Shown here piece by piece: positions 1-7,221 of a stretch of 16,167 nucleotides of DNA. Numbering within the stretch: the first letter of the stretch is position 1; each line of letters begins with the position of its first letter. The DNA comes from Bacteroidales bacterium Bact_07. Its GTDB lineage: Bacteria; Bacteroidota; Bacteroidia; Bacteroidales; Tenuifilaceae. Location: assembly GCA_001603415.1 (NCBI GenBank), contig LUYY01000053.1, positions 1-16,167 on the forward strand. Reading direction: 5' to 3'. Position numbers and translations under genes: made by a program. The notes below the pieces were generated by a model, which saw only the letters and a program-made list of their open reading frames with translations, made no database searches and was not told the origin of the DNA.

Positions 1-84
1 ATTTTGAAACATTTTGTGAAACAGAAGTTTTAGTTTAAAAAACAATTTAACTATTAATTAGCCTTTTATTAAACCCTAAAACTT

Positions 85-92
85 TAAATTTG
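85..92 (+). promoter_or_regulatory. Possible Bacteroidota -7 element
   Basis: TAAATTTG matches the Bacteroidota TAnnTTTG -7 consensus. It lies 17 bases before the ATG of the flippase-like gene, so transcription would start only about 10 bases upstream of the codon. No good TTTG -33 box is seen at the usual 19-20 base spacing (the region reads CCTT/TTTT), so this is a half-supported promoter. Confidence 0.4.
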
Positions 93-109
93 TTAATTAT
101 TGCAATTAA

Positions 110-1177
110 ATGCACAAGCAAGCCTCCCAAATAAAAGAAAATCCTGCGCAACGGATTAAGACTAAACTGGCTCTAATCCCTGTTGTTCTTGGATTGGGTG
201 TAACCGGAGTAATGCTTTACAACGAGTTTGACCCCAAGGCGTTTGATGTAATTAATTTTACAGGGAAATCGATCTTATGGATAATGCTGGCTTGGCTCTT
301 CATGCTGGGGCGCGATATGGGTTATACTTTACGTTTAATGGTATTAAGCGACGGAAAGTTCAGGTTCTGGAAAGCGTTAAGGGTTATTCTACTTTGGGAA
401 TTTACCTCAGCAATCACACCTTCTGCTATTGGTGGAACCAGCGTAGCCATTGTTTATGTCAATAAGGAAGGGTTAAACCTAGGCCATAGCTCTGCCCTGG
501 TAATGATTACCTCGTTCCTCGATGAACTATATTTTGTGGTGATGTTCCCTCTGCTAGTATTGCTTGCCGGTTATCATGGTCTTTTTGATATTGGCTCCAC
601 TGGTAGTATGGCCAAAGAACTTCTAACGTTTAGCATTATAGGCTATTCCTTAAAATTTGTCTGGGTATTAATGTTAGTTTACGGATTGTTTTTCAACCCT
701 CGTGGATTAAAATGGTTGTTGCTTTTAATTTTCAAACTCCCATTCCTACGGCGATGGAAACATGGCGCAAACCGTGCTGGGTCCGACATTATTAACAGTT
801 CAATGGAATATCGCAACAAGCCAGCATCGTTCTGGGTAAAGGTAGTTTCGGCATCGTTTTTATCTTGGTCATCACGTTTTATGGTTGTTAATGCAATTCT
901 AATGGCGTTTTTTAGCATTGAACACAACCTGCTAATTTTTGCCCGCCAACTTGTGATGTGGATAATGATGCTGGTAAGCCCGACTCCAGGCGGAAGCGGC
1001 TTTGCTGAGTTTATTTTCACCCGTTACCTTTCCGAGTTTATTCCGGTTGAGGCATCGCTCCTCATACCTGTTTCAATAGCCATGGCGTTGCTTTGGCGCC
1101 TTATAAGTTATTACCCTTACCTTATTGTTGGTAGCATAATTTTCCCCCGTTGGGTACGCCGTCATTTCATCAAGTAA
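110..1177 (+). CDS. Flippase-like (UPF0104 / LPG synthase TM-region family) membrane protein
   Basis: A 355-residue polytopic membrane protein of the PF03706 family, the membrane half of lysylphosphatidylglycerol synthases, also called flippase-like. Family hallmarks seen are a TPSAIGG segment near residues 102-108, the loop SPTPGGSGFAEF near 289-300, and a closing WRLISYYPYL segment near 331-340. Many hydrophobic helices run from residue 20 to the end, and the C-terminus is basic (WVRRHFIK). It lacks the soluble aminoacyl-transferase domain that MprF proteins carry, so lipid lysinylation cannot be inferred; the substrate is unknown. Proteins of this type are thought to move or bind lipids in the inner membrane. 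The ATG is preceded by an A/T-rich leader with a possible -7 element. The dehydrogenase follows after 78 bases on the same strand and may be co-transcribed. Confidence 0.85.
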   Translation: MHKQASQIKENPAQRIKTKLALIPVVLGLGVTGVMLYNEFDPKAFDVINFTGKSILWIMLAWLFMLGRDMGYTLRLMVLSDGKFRFWKALRVILLWEFTSAITPSAIGGTSVAIVYVNKEGLNLGHSSALVMITSFLDELYFVVMFPLLVLLAGYHGLFDIGSTGSMAKELLTFSIIGYSLKFVWVLMLVYGLFFNPRGLKWLLLLIFKLPFLRRWKHGANRAGSDIINSSMEYRNKPASFWVKVVSASFLSWSSRFMVVNAILMAFFSIEHNLLIFARQLVMWIMMLVSPTPGGSGFAEFIFTRYLSEFIPVEASLLIPVSIAMALLWRLISYYPYLIVGSIIFPRWVRRHFIK

Positions 1178-1207
1178 AGACTATTTCCTACCAACTCACT
1201 CTAAAAC

Positions 1208-1223
1208 CTTTTGGTTTCAAAAG
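1208..1223 (+). other. Small hairpin between flippase-like gene and dehydrogenase
   Basis: A perfect inverted repeat, CTTTTG-GTTT-CAAAAG, with a 6-bp stem and 4-base loop, followed by a short T-containing stretch (TTGTTTAAG). The stem is AT-rich and there is no long U run, so it would be at most a weak or leaky terminator or a processing site. I see no TAnnTTTG element in the 78-base gap, which fits read-through from the upstream gene. Confidence 0.3.
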
Positions 1224-1255
1224 TTGTTTAAGTTCATGTATAAAACATTCTCTTT

Positions 1256-1969
1256 ATGGTTTACTACTTTATAACCGGCACAAGCTCGGGCATTGGGCTT
1301 GCATTAACCCAACAGCTATTAGGCCAAAAAGATGCCTATGTTATTGGTTACTCCCGTCGAAATGCAATTAATCATAGCAGGTATAAACACATTGAGGTTG
1401 ATTTTAGCCAGCCGGGATCCGCAAGGGAAGTTGAAATCCCTGAATACCGGAACGCCAAGCATATTGTACTTATTAACAATGCAGGTATCTTGGGCGATGT
1501 AAAACCTATTGGTAAAATTGATAACGAACTGCTTGAAAAAACATTTATGGTAAATACCATTAGCCCTGCAATACTAACAAACAGGCTGCTATCGGCTTAC
1601 CTACCAATATCGGATTCCATCATCGTAATCAATATTAGCTCAGGCGCGGCGCGCCATGCTGTTGAATCGTGGAGCGGTTACTGTGCATCCAAAGCAGCCA
1701 TCGACATGTTTTCGATGGTACTGCATGCTGAGCAGCAATTGATTGATAACCGAAAGGTTAGGGTGATTTCTGTGGCACCGGGTATTGTTGATACCCCTAT
1801 GCAAGACTCAGTACGACAGGTTGACCCATCCTACTTTCCTCAATCGGAAAGATTTCATCAGTACAAGCAAAAAGGCTTATTGGCCCCAAGTGAGCAGGTG
1901 GCAAAAAAAATCGTTGAGCTTATAGGTAACCCGCCCAACGATCCCATTATTGATTTACGTACTATTTAA
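1256..1969 (+). CDS. Short-chain dehydrogenase/reductase, sepiapterin/benzil reductase-like
   Basis: A 237-residue classical SDR, the usual single-domain length. The Rossmann cofactor motif TGTSSGIG is at residues 7-14, which suggests NADP(H) or NAD(P)H binding. The NNAG motif is at 75-78, and the catalytic set is Ser129 with Tyr142 and Lys146 in YCASK. A PGIVDTPM segment follows at 175-182. The N-terminus starting directly at the first beta strand (MVYYFITG) and the VAPGIVDTPMQ tail resemble the sepiapterin reductase / (S)-benzoin-forming benzil reductase subgroup. That subgroup assignment is by recollection and the physiological substrate is unknown. It is a soluble cytoplasmic enzyme. Its stop codon overlaps that of the convergent purQ by four bases (TTAA). 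Confidence 0.85.
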   Translation: MVYYFITGTSSGIGLALTQQLLGQKDAYVIGYSRRNAINHSRYKHIEVDFSQPGSAREVEIPEYRNAKHIVLINNAGILGDVKPIGKIDNELLEKTFMVNTISPAILTNRLLSAYLPISDSIIVINISSGAARHAVESWSGYCASKAAIDMFSMVLHAEQQLIDNRKVRVISVAPGIVDTPMQDSVRQVDPSYFPQSERFHQYKQKGLLAPSEQVAKKIVELIGNPPNDPIIDLRTI

Positions 1970-2670
1970 TTACCCAGTTCCTTAATATACTTAATCATCG
2001 ACTCAAAGATAAGTCGGCCGTCGGTATTGCCTAGTTCATCATCCGAGGCGCGTTCGGGGTGTGGCATCATACCAAAAACGTTACGTCGCTCATTACATAC
2101 ACCTGCTATATTCTCCACAGAACCATTAGGGTTGGCACTTTCCGATACCACACCATTCTCGTCGCAGTAGCGGAAAAGGATTTGGCCATTTATTCGCATT
2201 TGGGCAAGGGTATCCTTATCGGCATAGTAACGCCCTTCGCCATGAGCAATGGGCACTTTCAATGCCCTTTCACGGGGTAAATATTTGGTTAGAGCAGTGT
2301 TCTTGCTATCGGGAACTAAGTAAATGTTTTTGCAAATGAACTTTTGACTGTTGTTATGGAGTAAAGCCCCAGGTAAAAGCCCGCTTTCGCAAAGAATTTG
2401 AAAACCATTGCAAATGCCAAACACATAACCTCCATTATTGGCAAAATCAATAACCCTATTCATGATTGGGGAAAACTTTGCCAATGCTCCTGAGCGTAAG
2501 TAATCGCCATAGGAGAAACCACCGGGTAAAATTATCACATCAATATTAGGGTCAAAATCGGTTTCCTTGTGCCATAGGACTACCACCTCTTGCTCAAGAA
2601 TTTCCTTGATTACATAAACTGTATCCTGATCGCAGTTAGAACCAGGAAATACTACTACTCCAAACTTCAT
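1966..2670 (-). CDS. purQ: Phosphoribosylformylglycinamidine synthase, glutaminase subunit PurQ
   Basis: A 234-residue class I glutamine amidotransferase that supplies ammonia to convert FGAR to FGAM, step four of de novo purine synthesis. The start MKFGVVVFPGSNCDQD is the canonical PurQ N-terminus. The oxyanion motif is LPGGFSYGDYLRSG (48-61), the nucleophile is Cys87 in GICNGFQ, and the triad is closed by His204 and Glu206 in MMPHPER. The start was set at 2670. An in-frame ATG eight codons upstream (2694) lies over the -7 element and would precede the predicted transcription start. This is the small stand-alone form that works with separate PurL and PurS; neither is adjacent. No frame damage is seen. 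It is the only minus-strand gene in the window. Confidence 0.96.
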   Translation of the reverse strand: MKFGVVVFPGSNCDQDTVYVIKEILEQEVVVLWHKETDFDPNIDVIILPGGFSYGDYLRSGALAKFSPIMNRVIDFANNGGYVFGICNGFQILCESGLLPGALLHNNSQKFICKNIYLVPDSKNTALTKYLPRERALKVPIAHGEGRYYADKDTLAQMRINGQILFRYCDENGVVSESANPNGSVENIAGVCNERRNVFGMMPHPERASDDELGNTDGRLIFESMIKYIKELGN

Positions 2671-2691
2671 GCTATTGCCATTAATATGCGT

Positions 2692-2722
2692 CAAAGATAG
2701 CCAATATTATAAAATCGTCAAA
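2692..2722 (-). promoter_or_regulatory. purQ promoter, Bacteroidota type
   Basis: Read on the minus strand: TTTG (plus-strand CAAA, 2719-2722), then exactly 19 bases, then TATCTTTG (plus-strand CAAAGATA, 2692-2699). This matches the Bacteroidota housekeeping sigma consensus TTTG-N19/20-TAnnTTTG. The start of transcription would fall near 2685, giving a leader of about 15 bases before the ATG at 2670. Confidence 0.75.
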
Positions 2723-2728
2723 ATTAGG

Positions 2729-2760
2729 TTTGAGCCTGACACTTTTTTGGCGTAACTTTG
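2729..2760 (+). promoter_or_regulatory. Promoter of the endonuclease/phosphatase-fold gene, Bacteroidota type
   Basis: TTTG (2729-2732), 20 bases, then TAACTTTG (2753-2760) match the Bacteroidota consensus well. The predicted transcript begins near 2767, about a dozen bases before the ATG at 2779, with an A-rich leader (TTTTAAAATA). Its -33 box is only six bases from the -33 box of the divergent purQ promoter, so the two polymerase sites are back to back. Confidence 0.75.
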
Positions 2761-2778
2761 ATAATCAATTTTAAAATA

Positions 2779-3837
2779 ATGATTAAAAATATTTTACGGT
2801 TTGGGGCAATAGCTTTAGTATTTGCCATAATGTTTTCGGTGCTTTTTTTGATTTACAGCACTATTACCTTTTATAATCCCGATCAAGAGATTGAACTCCA
2901 ATCCTCAGTAACTCCTGACACACTTAAGGTTAATACTGCTTATAGTTTAATTACCTGGAATATTGGCTATGCAGGTTTGGGCGATAACATGGACTTTTTT
3001 TATGATGGGGGTAAGCAAACCCGCGATACCAAAGCCAGAACTCTTGAGAACCTCGACTCCATCAAAAAATTTTTAACACAAAATCGAACCGATTTTATTA
3101 TACTCCAGGAAGTAGATTTTGAATCGCGTCGATCATACCACTTCAATCAAGTTCAAGCTATTGGCCAAGCGTTAAACTACTTCACATTCTATGCTACCAA
3201 CTATCAGGTTTCATTTGTTCCTGTACCCCTTAACAATCCAATGGGTAAGGTTAATTCGGGCATAATGACATTAAGCCGCTATACTCCACAAAATGCTAAA
3301 AGAATTCAGCTGCCGGGCTTATCGCCATGGCCTAACAGGGTTTTTAATTTACGGCGATGCTTGCTGATTACTAGATTTCCGATGAATAACGGGCGCGAGT
3401 TTGTTCTTATCAATACCCATAACTCAGCATTTGAGAACGATAGCCTTAAGCTGGAAGAAATGAATTTTATCCGGCAAATCGCTTTGAACGACTATGAAAA
3501 GGGAAACTATGTGATAGTTGGCGGCGACTGGAACCAGTTGCCCCCAAACTTTGCCCCCGATAAATTTGGGAATGCTTACGAAACCAAGGCATTCAAACCA
3601 TTATCAATTGACAGCGGTTTTATGCCCACCGGTTGGCAATGGGCTTATGACCCCGCTTTACCTACAAATCGTTACCTCGAAAGACCTTACAGCAAAAGTT
3701 GTAGAACAATAATTCTCGATTTCTTTTTGCTTTCACCAAATATTCAAGTATCTGATTTATCGACCATCAATCTAAATTTTAGGTATTCTGACCATAATCC
3801 GGTTAAGCTTACCTTTACCCTAGGTTCAATACAATAG
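2779..3837 (+). CDS. Membrane-anchored endonuclease/exonuclease/phosphatase-family hydrolase
   Basis: 352 residues. Residues 8-30 form one hydrophobic helix after a short basic N-terminus (MIKN..R), with no lipobox. The catalytic domain is therefore probably anchored and faces the periplasm. The rest is the EEP (exonuclease III/DNase I/sphingomyelinase) fold with its metal and catalytic motifs: ITWNIG (Asn61), LQEVD (Glu111), INTHNS (His214), GGDWNQLP (Asp250, Asn252) and YSDHNPV (Asp338, His339). It is thus likely an active Mg-dependent phosphodiesterase or phosphatase, acting on a nucleic acid, phospholipid or sugar phosphate; the sequence does not tell which. The start was placed at ATG 2779. 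An in-frame TTG at 2758 lies inside the -7 element and cannot be on the transcript. It has its own promoter. Confidence 0.85.
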   Translation: MIKNILRFGAIALVFAIMFSVLFLIYSTITFYNPDQEIELQSSVTPDTLKVNTAYSLITWNIGYAGLGDNMDFFYDGGKQTRDTKARTLENLDSIKKFLTQNRTDFIILQEVDFESRRSYHFNQVQAIGQALNYFTFYATNYQVSFVPVPLNNPMGKVNSGIMTLSRYTPQNAKRIQLPGLSPWPNRVFNLRRCLLITRFPMNNGREFVLINTHNSAFENDSLKLEEMNFIRQIALNDYEKGNYVIVGGDWNQLPPNFAPDKFGNAYETKAFKPLSIDSGFMPTGWQWAYDPALPTNRYLERPYSKSCRTIILDFFLLSPNIQVSDLSTINLNFRYSDHNPVKLTFTLGSIQ

Positions 3838-3882
3838 TATCAATGTAAAATGCTTTCTAACAATCCATATAGTGATGTTAGT

Positions 3883-3902
3883 CAAAGTTAATACTATCTT
3901 TG
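3883..3902. promoter_or_regulatory. Dyad with -7 element upstream of the signalling operon
   Basis: TATCTTTG (3895-3902) matches the TAnnTTTG -7 consensus and lies 77 bases before the cheR start, so it is the best promoter candidate for the operon. The octamer CAAAGTTA (3883-3890), four bases before it, is its inverted copy (7 of 8 matches) and is itself a minus-strand TAnnTTTG. No convincing TTTG -33 box is present at 19-20 bases. A weak -33 plus a dyad could mean activator dependence or an operator, but chance is possible. Confidence 0.45.
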
Positions 3903-3979
3903 CCATTTAGATTTTGTTTGTATTTAAGAAAAATCTATATTTAGCTGATTATTGTTGACGATATCTGCCAAATGAGATA

Positions 3980-4834
3980 ATGCCAAGCCAGCGTATGCAG
4001 GTAACTGACCAGGATCTACAGTATTTTATAAATACTATCAAGAGTGTCTCAAAGTACGACTTTTCAGAGTATTCGGAGAAGTCGCTAAAACGTCGTTTAC
4101 AAAAGATATTAGAAGATTACAACCTCGACTTAACCTCGCTACTTACGTCGCTGCGCCTCGATAAAGATTTTCTGGAGAAGGTAGTAAAGGAAGTTACCGT
4201 TAATACCACCGAGCTGTTTCGCGACCCGCCGGTTTGGCATTTGCTGCGCTCGCGCATACTCCCTCGATTCAAGAACAACAAAACCATTAACATATGGCAT
4301 GCGGGCTGTTCCACCGGCCAGGAGGTTTACTCCATGATGATTCTCCTGAACGAGATGGATATGCTCGACAAAGCAAAAATCTTTGCAACTGACTTAAACT
4401 CCGATGTGCTGGAGGCTGCCAAGCAAGGTGTTTACAAGTACCGCTTCAACCTGGGTTACCTCGATAACTTTGACAAGGTAATCAAACAGAATCCCCTCAA
4501 CTTTGAGGAGTATAACGATGTGCCCTACGAAAAGTACTTCGATATCGATAAGGTTAGGGACACCATTACCATGAAAAAGTTCTTAACCGAGCGCCCCATT
4601 TTCCGTAAACACGATCTTGTGGTGGATGGCAACATCTTTTTTGCCAAGTTCGATCTTATACTTTGCCGTAACGTAATCATCTACTTTAACTACTCGCTCC
4701 AGAATAAGGTTTTTGAACTTTTTCATAATAATCTTTACCCCAAGGGCTTACTCCTGCTTGGCATGCACGAAACCATACTTGGCCCTTGGGCCTCTCGTTT
4801 TGAACGATTAGGACAGGCTTACATTAAAAAATAG
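3980..4834 (+). CDS. CheR-family SAM-dependent protein-glutamate methyltransferase
   Basis: 284 residues, the normal CheR length. The N-terminal helical domain (about 8-75) contains YSEKSLKRRLQKIL. The SAM domain follows with TELFRDP (77-83), the motif I loop HAGCSTGQEVYS (107-118), FATDLN (135-140) and LILCRNVIIYF (226-236). These are the family's SAM-binding motifs, so it should be catalytically competent. One deviation is Gln113, where GEE is usual (GQE here). CheR enzymes methylate glutamates in chemoreceptor coiled coils using SAM. No chemoreceptor signalling domain is encoded here, so the likely substrate is a neighbouring coiled-coil sensor (inference). It is the first gene of the operon, eight bases before the HAMP-GAF-PAS sensor. 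The ATG at 3980 was taken; the ATG at 3995 is possible. Confidence 0.88.
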   Translation: MPSQRMQVTDQDLQYFINTIKSVSKYDFSEYSEKSLKRRLQKILEDYNLDLTSLLTSLRLDKDFLEKVVKEVTVNTTELFRDPPVWHLLRSRILPRFKNNKTINIWHAGCSTGQEVYSMMILLNEMDMLDKAKIFATDLNSDVLEAAKQGVYKYRFNLGYLDNFDKVIKQNPLNFEEYNDVPYEKYFDIDKVRDTITMKKFLTERPIFRKHDLVVDGNIFFAKFDLILCRNVIIYFNYSLQNKVFELFHNNLYPKGLLLLGMHETILGPWASRFERLGQAYIKK

Positions 4835-4842
4835 ATTACACC

Positions 4843-7215
4843 ATGAAGGCTTTTGCTAACATGAAATTGGCTCAAAGGATACAACTAACCATTATTACCT
4901 TAATGGTAGTACTTTTTGCATTTGCAGGGTTAACCCTTAACTACTTTTCCAGGACCCGAACCATCAGCAATGCTATTAAAGAGGCCAATACTTACATCGA
5001 CCGCTTAATTGACATAACAACCCTTATAGAACAAAAAACAGGTAAGGGGCTTTCATCCAACGATCTCTTTGAGCTAAAACCTTACTTTGCTAAACCCGCG
5101 TTTAATAGAACCGATTACCCGGCAATAATCTCAAAAAACGGTGAATACCTACTGCACGCAACCCGGCAGGGAGCAAGACTTCCTCTTAAAACTGTCCAAG
5201 AAATTAAAACCCTAAAATCAAACGAGGGCTACCTCAACTACCTCGATATTACCGATGACAATACTGAGGAACGAATACTTGTTTACAAGTACTTCAAGCC
5301 ATACAATGCTTATTTTACTATTTCCATTAGTCCAACCGAAGTTCTTGAACAGGTCAAGACCAACAGGCGAGTTATGATCATCATCGTTATACTTGCCTCA
5401 CTAATATCGGCTTTGGTTGTTTCGCTGCTCCTTAAACCAATCGCTAAACAGCTGGCTCATCTATCGGTTCGACTAAAGCAATTAGCACTGGGAGAAATAC
5501 CCACAAAAGTTAAGATAACCGATAAGAGCGAACTTGGAAACCTTTCTGAATCGTTAAATGGGTTAATTGACGGGCTTAAAAGCACCTCTGAATTTGCCCG
5601 GCAAATTGAGCAAAACAAACTCGATTTCGAATTCAAGCCTCTTAGTAAGAACGATCAGCTTGGAATGGCTCTACTGCAAATGCGCGAGAGTTTAAAACGT
5701 GCCCAGCAGGAAGAAGCTAAACGGAAGGAAGAAGACAATATTCGTTCGTGGATAAATACCGGACTTGCCAAGTTTGGCGATATCTTACGCCAAAACAATA
5801 ACAACCTCAACCTGTTGGCTGATAGCGTAATTCAAAATCTGGTTAACTACCTCGATGCCAATCAGGGGGGCATATTCATGTTTAAGGATTACGAATCGGA
5901 AAAATACCTAGAACTTCTCTCGGCTTTTGCATACAACAGGAAGAAATTCCTACAAAAAACTATCATGCTTGGCGAGGGCCTTGTAGGCACATGCGCTGTT
6001 GAAAAGCAAACTATTTACCTTAAGGAAATCCCCAGCGACTATATCGCTATAACTTCAGGGTTGGGTGAGGCTACCCCAACCTCGCTGCTTATTGTTCCCC
6101 TGAAACTTGAGGATGAAATTTTTGGTGTAATTGAGATTGCCTCGTTCAACGAGTTTGCCCCTTACCAAATTGAGTTTGTTGAAAAGGTTAGCGAGAGCAT
6201 TGCTGCAACCCTCAACTCGGTTAAGAACAACATCCGAACCCGTGAACTACTTGAGCAATCGCAACAGCAACGCGAGGAAATGGCTGCCCAGGAAGAAGAG
6301 ATGCGCCAAAACATGGAGGAAATGCAGGCCACCCAGGAGGAGATGCAGCGTAAGAACCTTGAACTTGAAATCATAACCTCGGCCATTAACCAATCGTTAG
6401 TTTCCTGTTCGCTCAACGATGATGGATATATTATTGATTCCAACATTGTGATGCAGGAAATGACCGGGTACAGCAAGATAGAACTCGAAGGCAAGTTACT
6501 TGAAAGCCTGATTGATGAAACACAACGTGAGGAGTTTAGTAAACTTTGGAAATCGGTTCTTAACGGACAATCCATCAACACAACTCTTCACCTCAAAGGT
6601 AACAACGACAGGGAACTTTACCTCCTTGCCACACTCACTCCCGGGTTTGACCCAATGGGACTTCTCATTAAGATATTCCTTGTAGGGCACGATATTACAG
6701 AGTCTAAGAAACTGGAATTAATGACCCAGCAGCAAGCTAAAGAGATTGAGAAAAATATAAAGCGAATTAAGGAAGAACAAGAGATATCGAGCCAACGCCA
6801 ACGTGAGATGGAAACTCTGCTCAAGGCGCTTGACCAAAACTGCCTGGTTTCTATTATTGAGCCCGATGGGCTAATCACCTATATCAACAATAAAAATGTT
6901 GAAGTACTGGGCGACAAGAAGAGTGATATTGAGAACCACTACTTACAGGATATTGACTATACAGCCAAAAATAAACCAAAGGAATTTGAACGGTTTTGGA
7001 AATCACTTCATAAGGGAATTAAGCAAACCCGAGAGTTCTCGCTTAACGTTAAGGGTGAAATCCGCTGGGTTCTTGAGAACTACACCCCAATTATGGATGA
7101 AGCAGGAAACCTTTACAAAATAATTAATATAGCACTCGATATAACCGAGAACAAACGGAAAGAACAAGAACTAAACGGTGTTATTGAACAGCTAAAGCAA
7201 CAGCTTAAGAAATAG
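4843..7215 (+). CDS. Membrane sensor: extracytoplasmic domain, HAMP, GAF, coiled coil, PAS, PAS
   Basis: 790 residues. TM helices at about 13-33 and 177-198 flank a 140-residue extracytoplasmic region that looks Cache-like (inference). A HAMP domain follows (198-247), then a second HAMP-like repeat (248-288, with QLGMALLQMRESL). A GAF domain spans about 305-460 (GEGLVG 377-382, Cys384, SGLG 405-408). A Glu/Gln-rich coiled coil covers 465-510, the first PAS domain 510-620 (ending GHDITE), another coiled coil 621-660, and the second PAS domain about 660-770 (ending ALDITEN). There is no histidine kinase, GGDEF, phosphatase or chemoreceptor hairpin tip, so output must go through partners. The coiled coils hold many E-E and Q-E pairs that could be methyl-accepting sites for the flanking CheR and CheB proteins (inference). 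The start is ATG 4843; M7 (4861) is an alternative. It ends six bases before the second CheR-like gene. Confidence 0.85.
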   Translation: MKAFANMKLAQRIQLTIITLMVVLFAFAGLTLNYFSRTRTISNAIKEANTYIDRLIDITTLIEQKTGKGLSSNDLFELKPYFAKPAFNRTDYPAIISKNGEYLLHATRQGARLPLKTVQEIKTLKSNEGYLNYLDITDDNTEERILVYKYFKPYNAYFTISISPTEVLEQVKTNRRVMIIIVILASLISALVVSLLLKPIAKQLAHLSVRLKQLALGEIPTKVKITDKSELGNLSESLNGLIDGLKSTSEFARQIEQNKLDFEFKPLSKNDQLGMALLQMRESLKRAQQEEAKRKEEDNIRSWINTGLAKFGDILRQNNNNLNLLADSVIQNLVNYLDANQGGIFMFKDYESEKYLELLSAFAYNRKKFLQKTIMLGEGLVGTCAVEKQTIYLKEIPSDYIAITSGLGEATPTSLLIVPLKLEDEIFGVIEIASFNEFAPYQIEFVEKVSESIAATLNSVKNNIRTRELLEQSQQQREEMAAQEEEMRQNMEEMQATQEEMQRKNLELEIITSAINQSLVSCSLNDDGYIIDSNIVMQEMTGYSKIELEGKLLESLIDETQREEFSKLWKSVLNGQSINTTLHLKGNNDRELYLLATLTPGFDPMGLLIKIFLVGHDITESKKLELMTQQQAKEIEKNIKRIKEEQEISSQRQREMETLLKALDQNCLVSIIEPDGLITYINNKNVEVLGDKKSDIENHYLQDIDYTAKNKPKEFERFWKSLHKGIKQTREFSLNVKGEIRWVLENYTPIMDEAGNLYKIINIALDITENKRKEQELNGVIEQLKQQLKK

Positions 7216-7221
7216 CAAAGT

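Noticed and set aside
2..23. Imperfect direct repeat TTTTGAAACA / TTTTGTGAAACA at the window start
   Set aside because: Two short AT-rich copies only, with no third unit or context for an array or binding site.
3972..3982. Two-codon ATG-AGA-TAA frame whose stop overlaps the cheR ATG (TAATG)
   Set aside because: It could be a translational coupling device, but such a short arrangement is expected by chance in AT-rich DNA and no ribosome site is visible.
6162..6581. 139-codon minus-strand open frame rich in Ser and Cys
   Set aside because: It is the antisense of the Glu/Gln-rich coiled coil and the first PAS domain of the sensor. The composition is explained by reverse-complement codons.
4843..7215. 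Methyl-accepting chemotaxis protein or histidine kinase as identity of the sensor
   Set aside because: HAMP and coiled coils are present, but there is no conserved chemoreceptor hairpin tip and no H-box or ATPase domain. The C-terminus is a PAS domain followed by a short coil.
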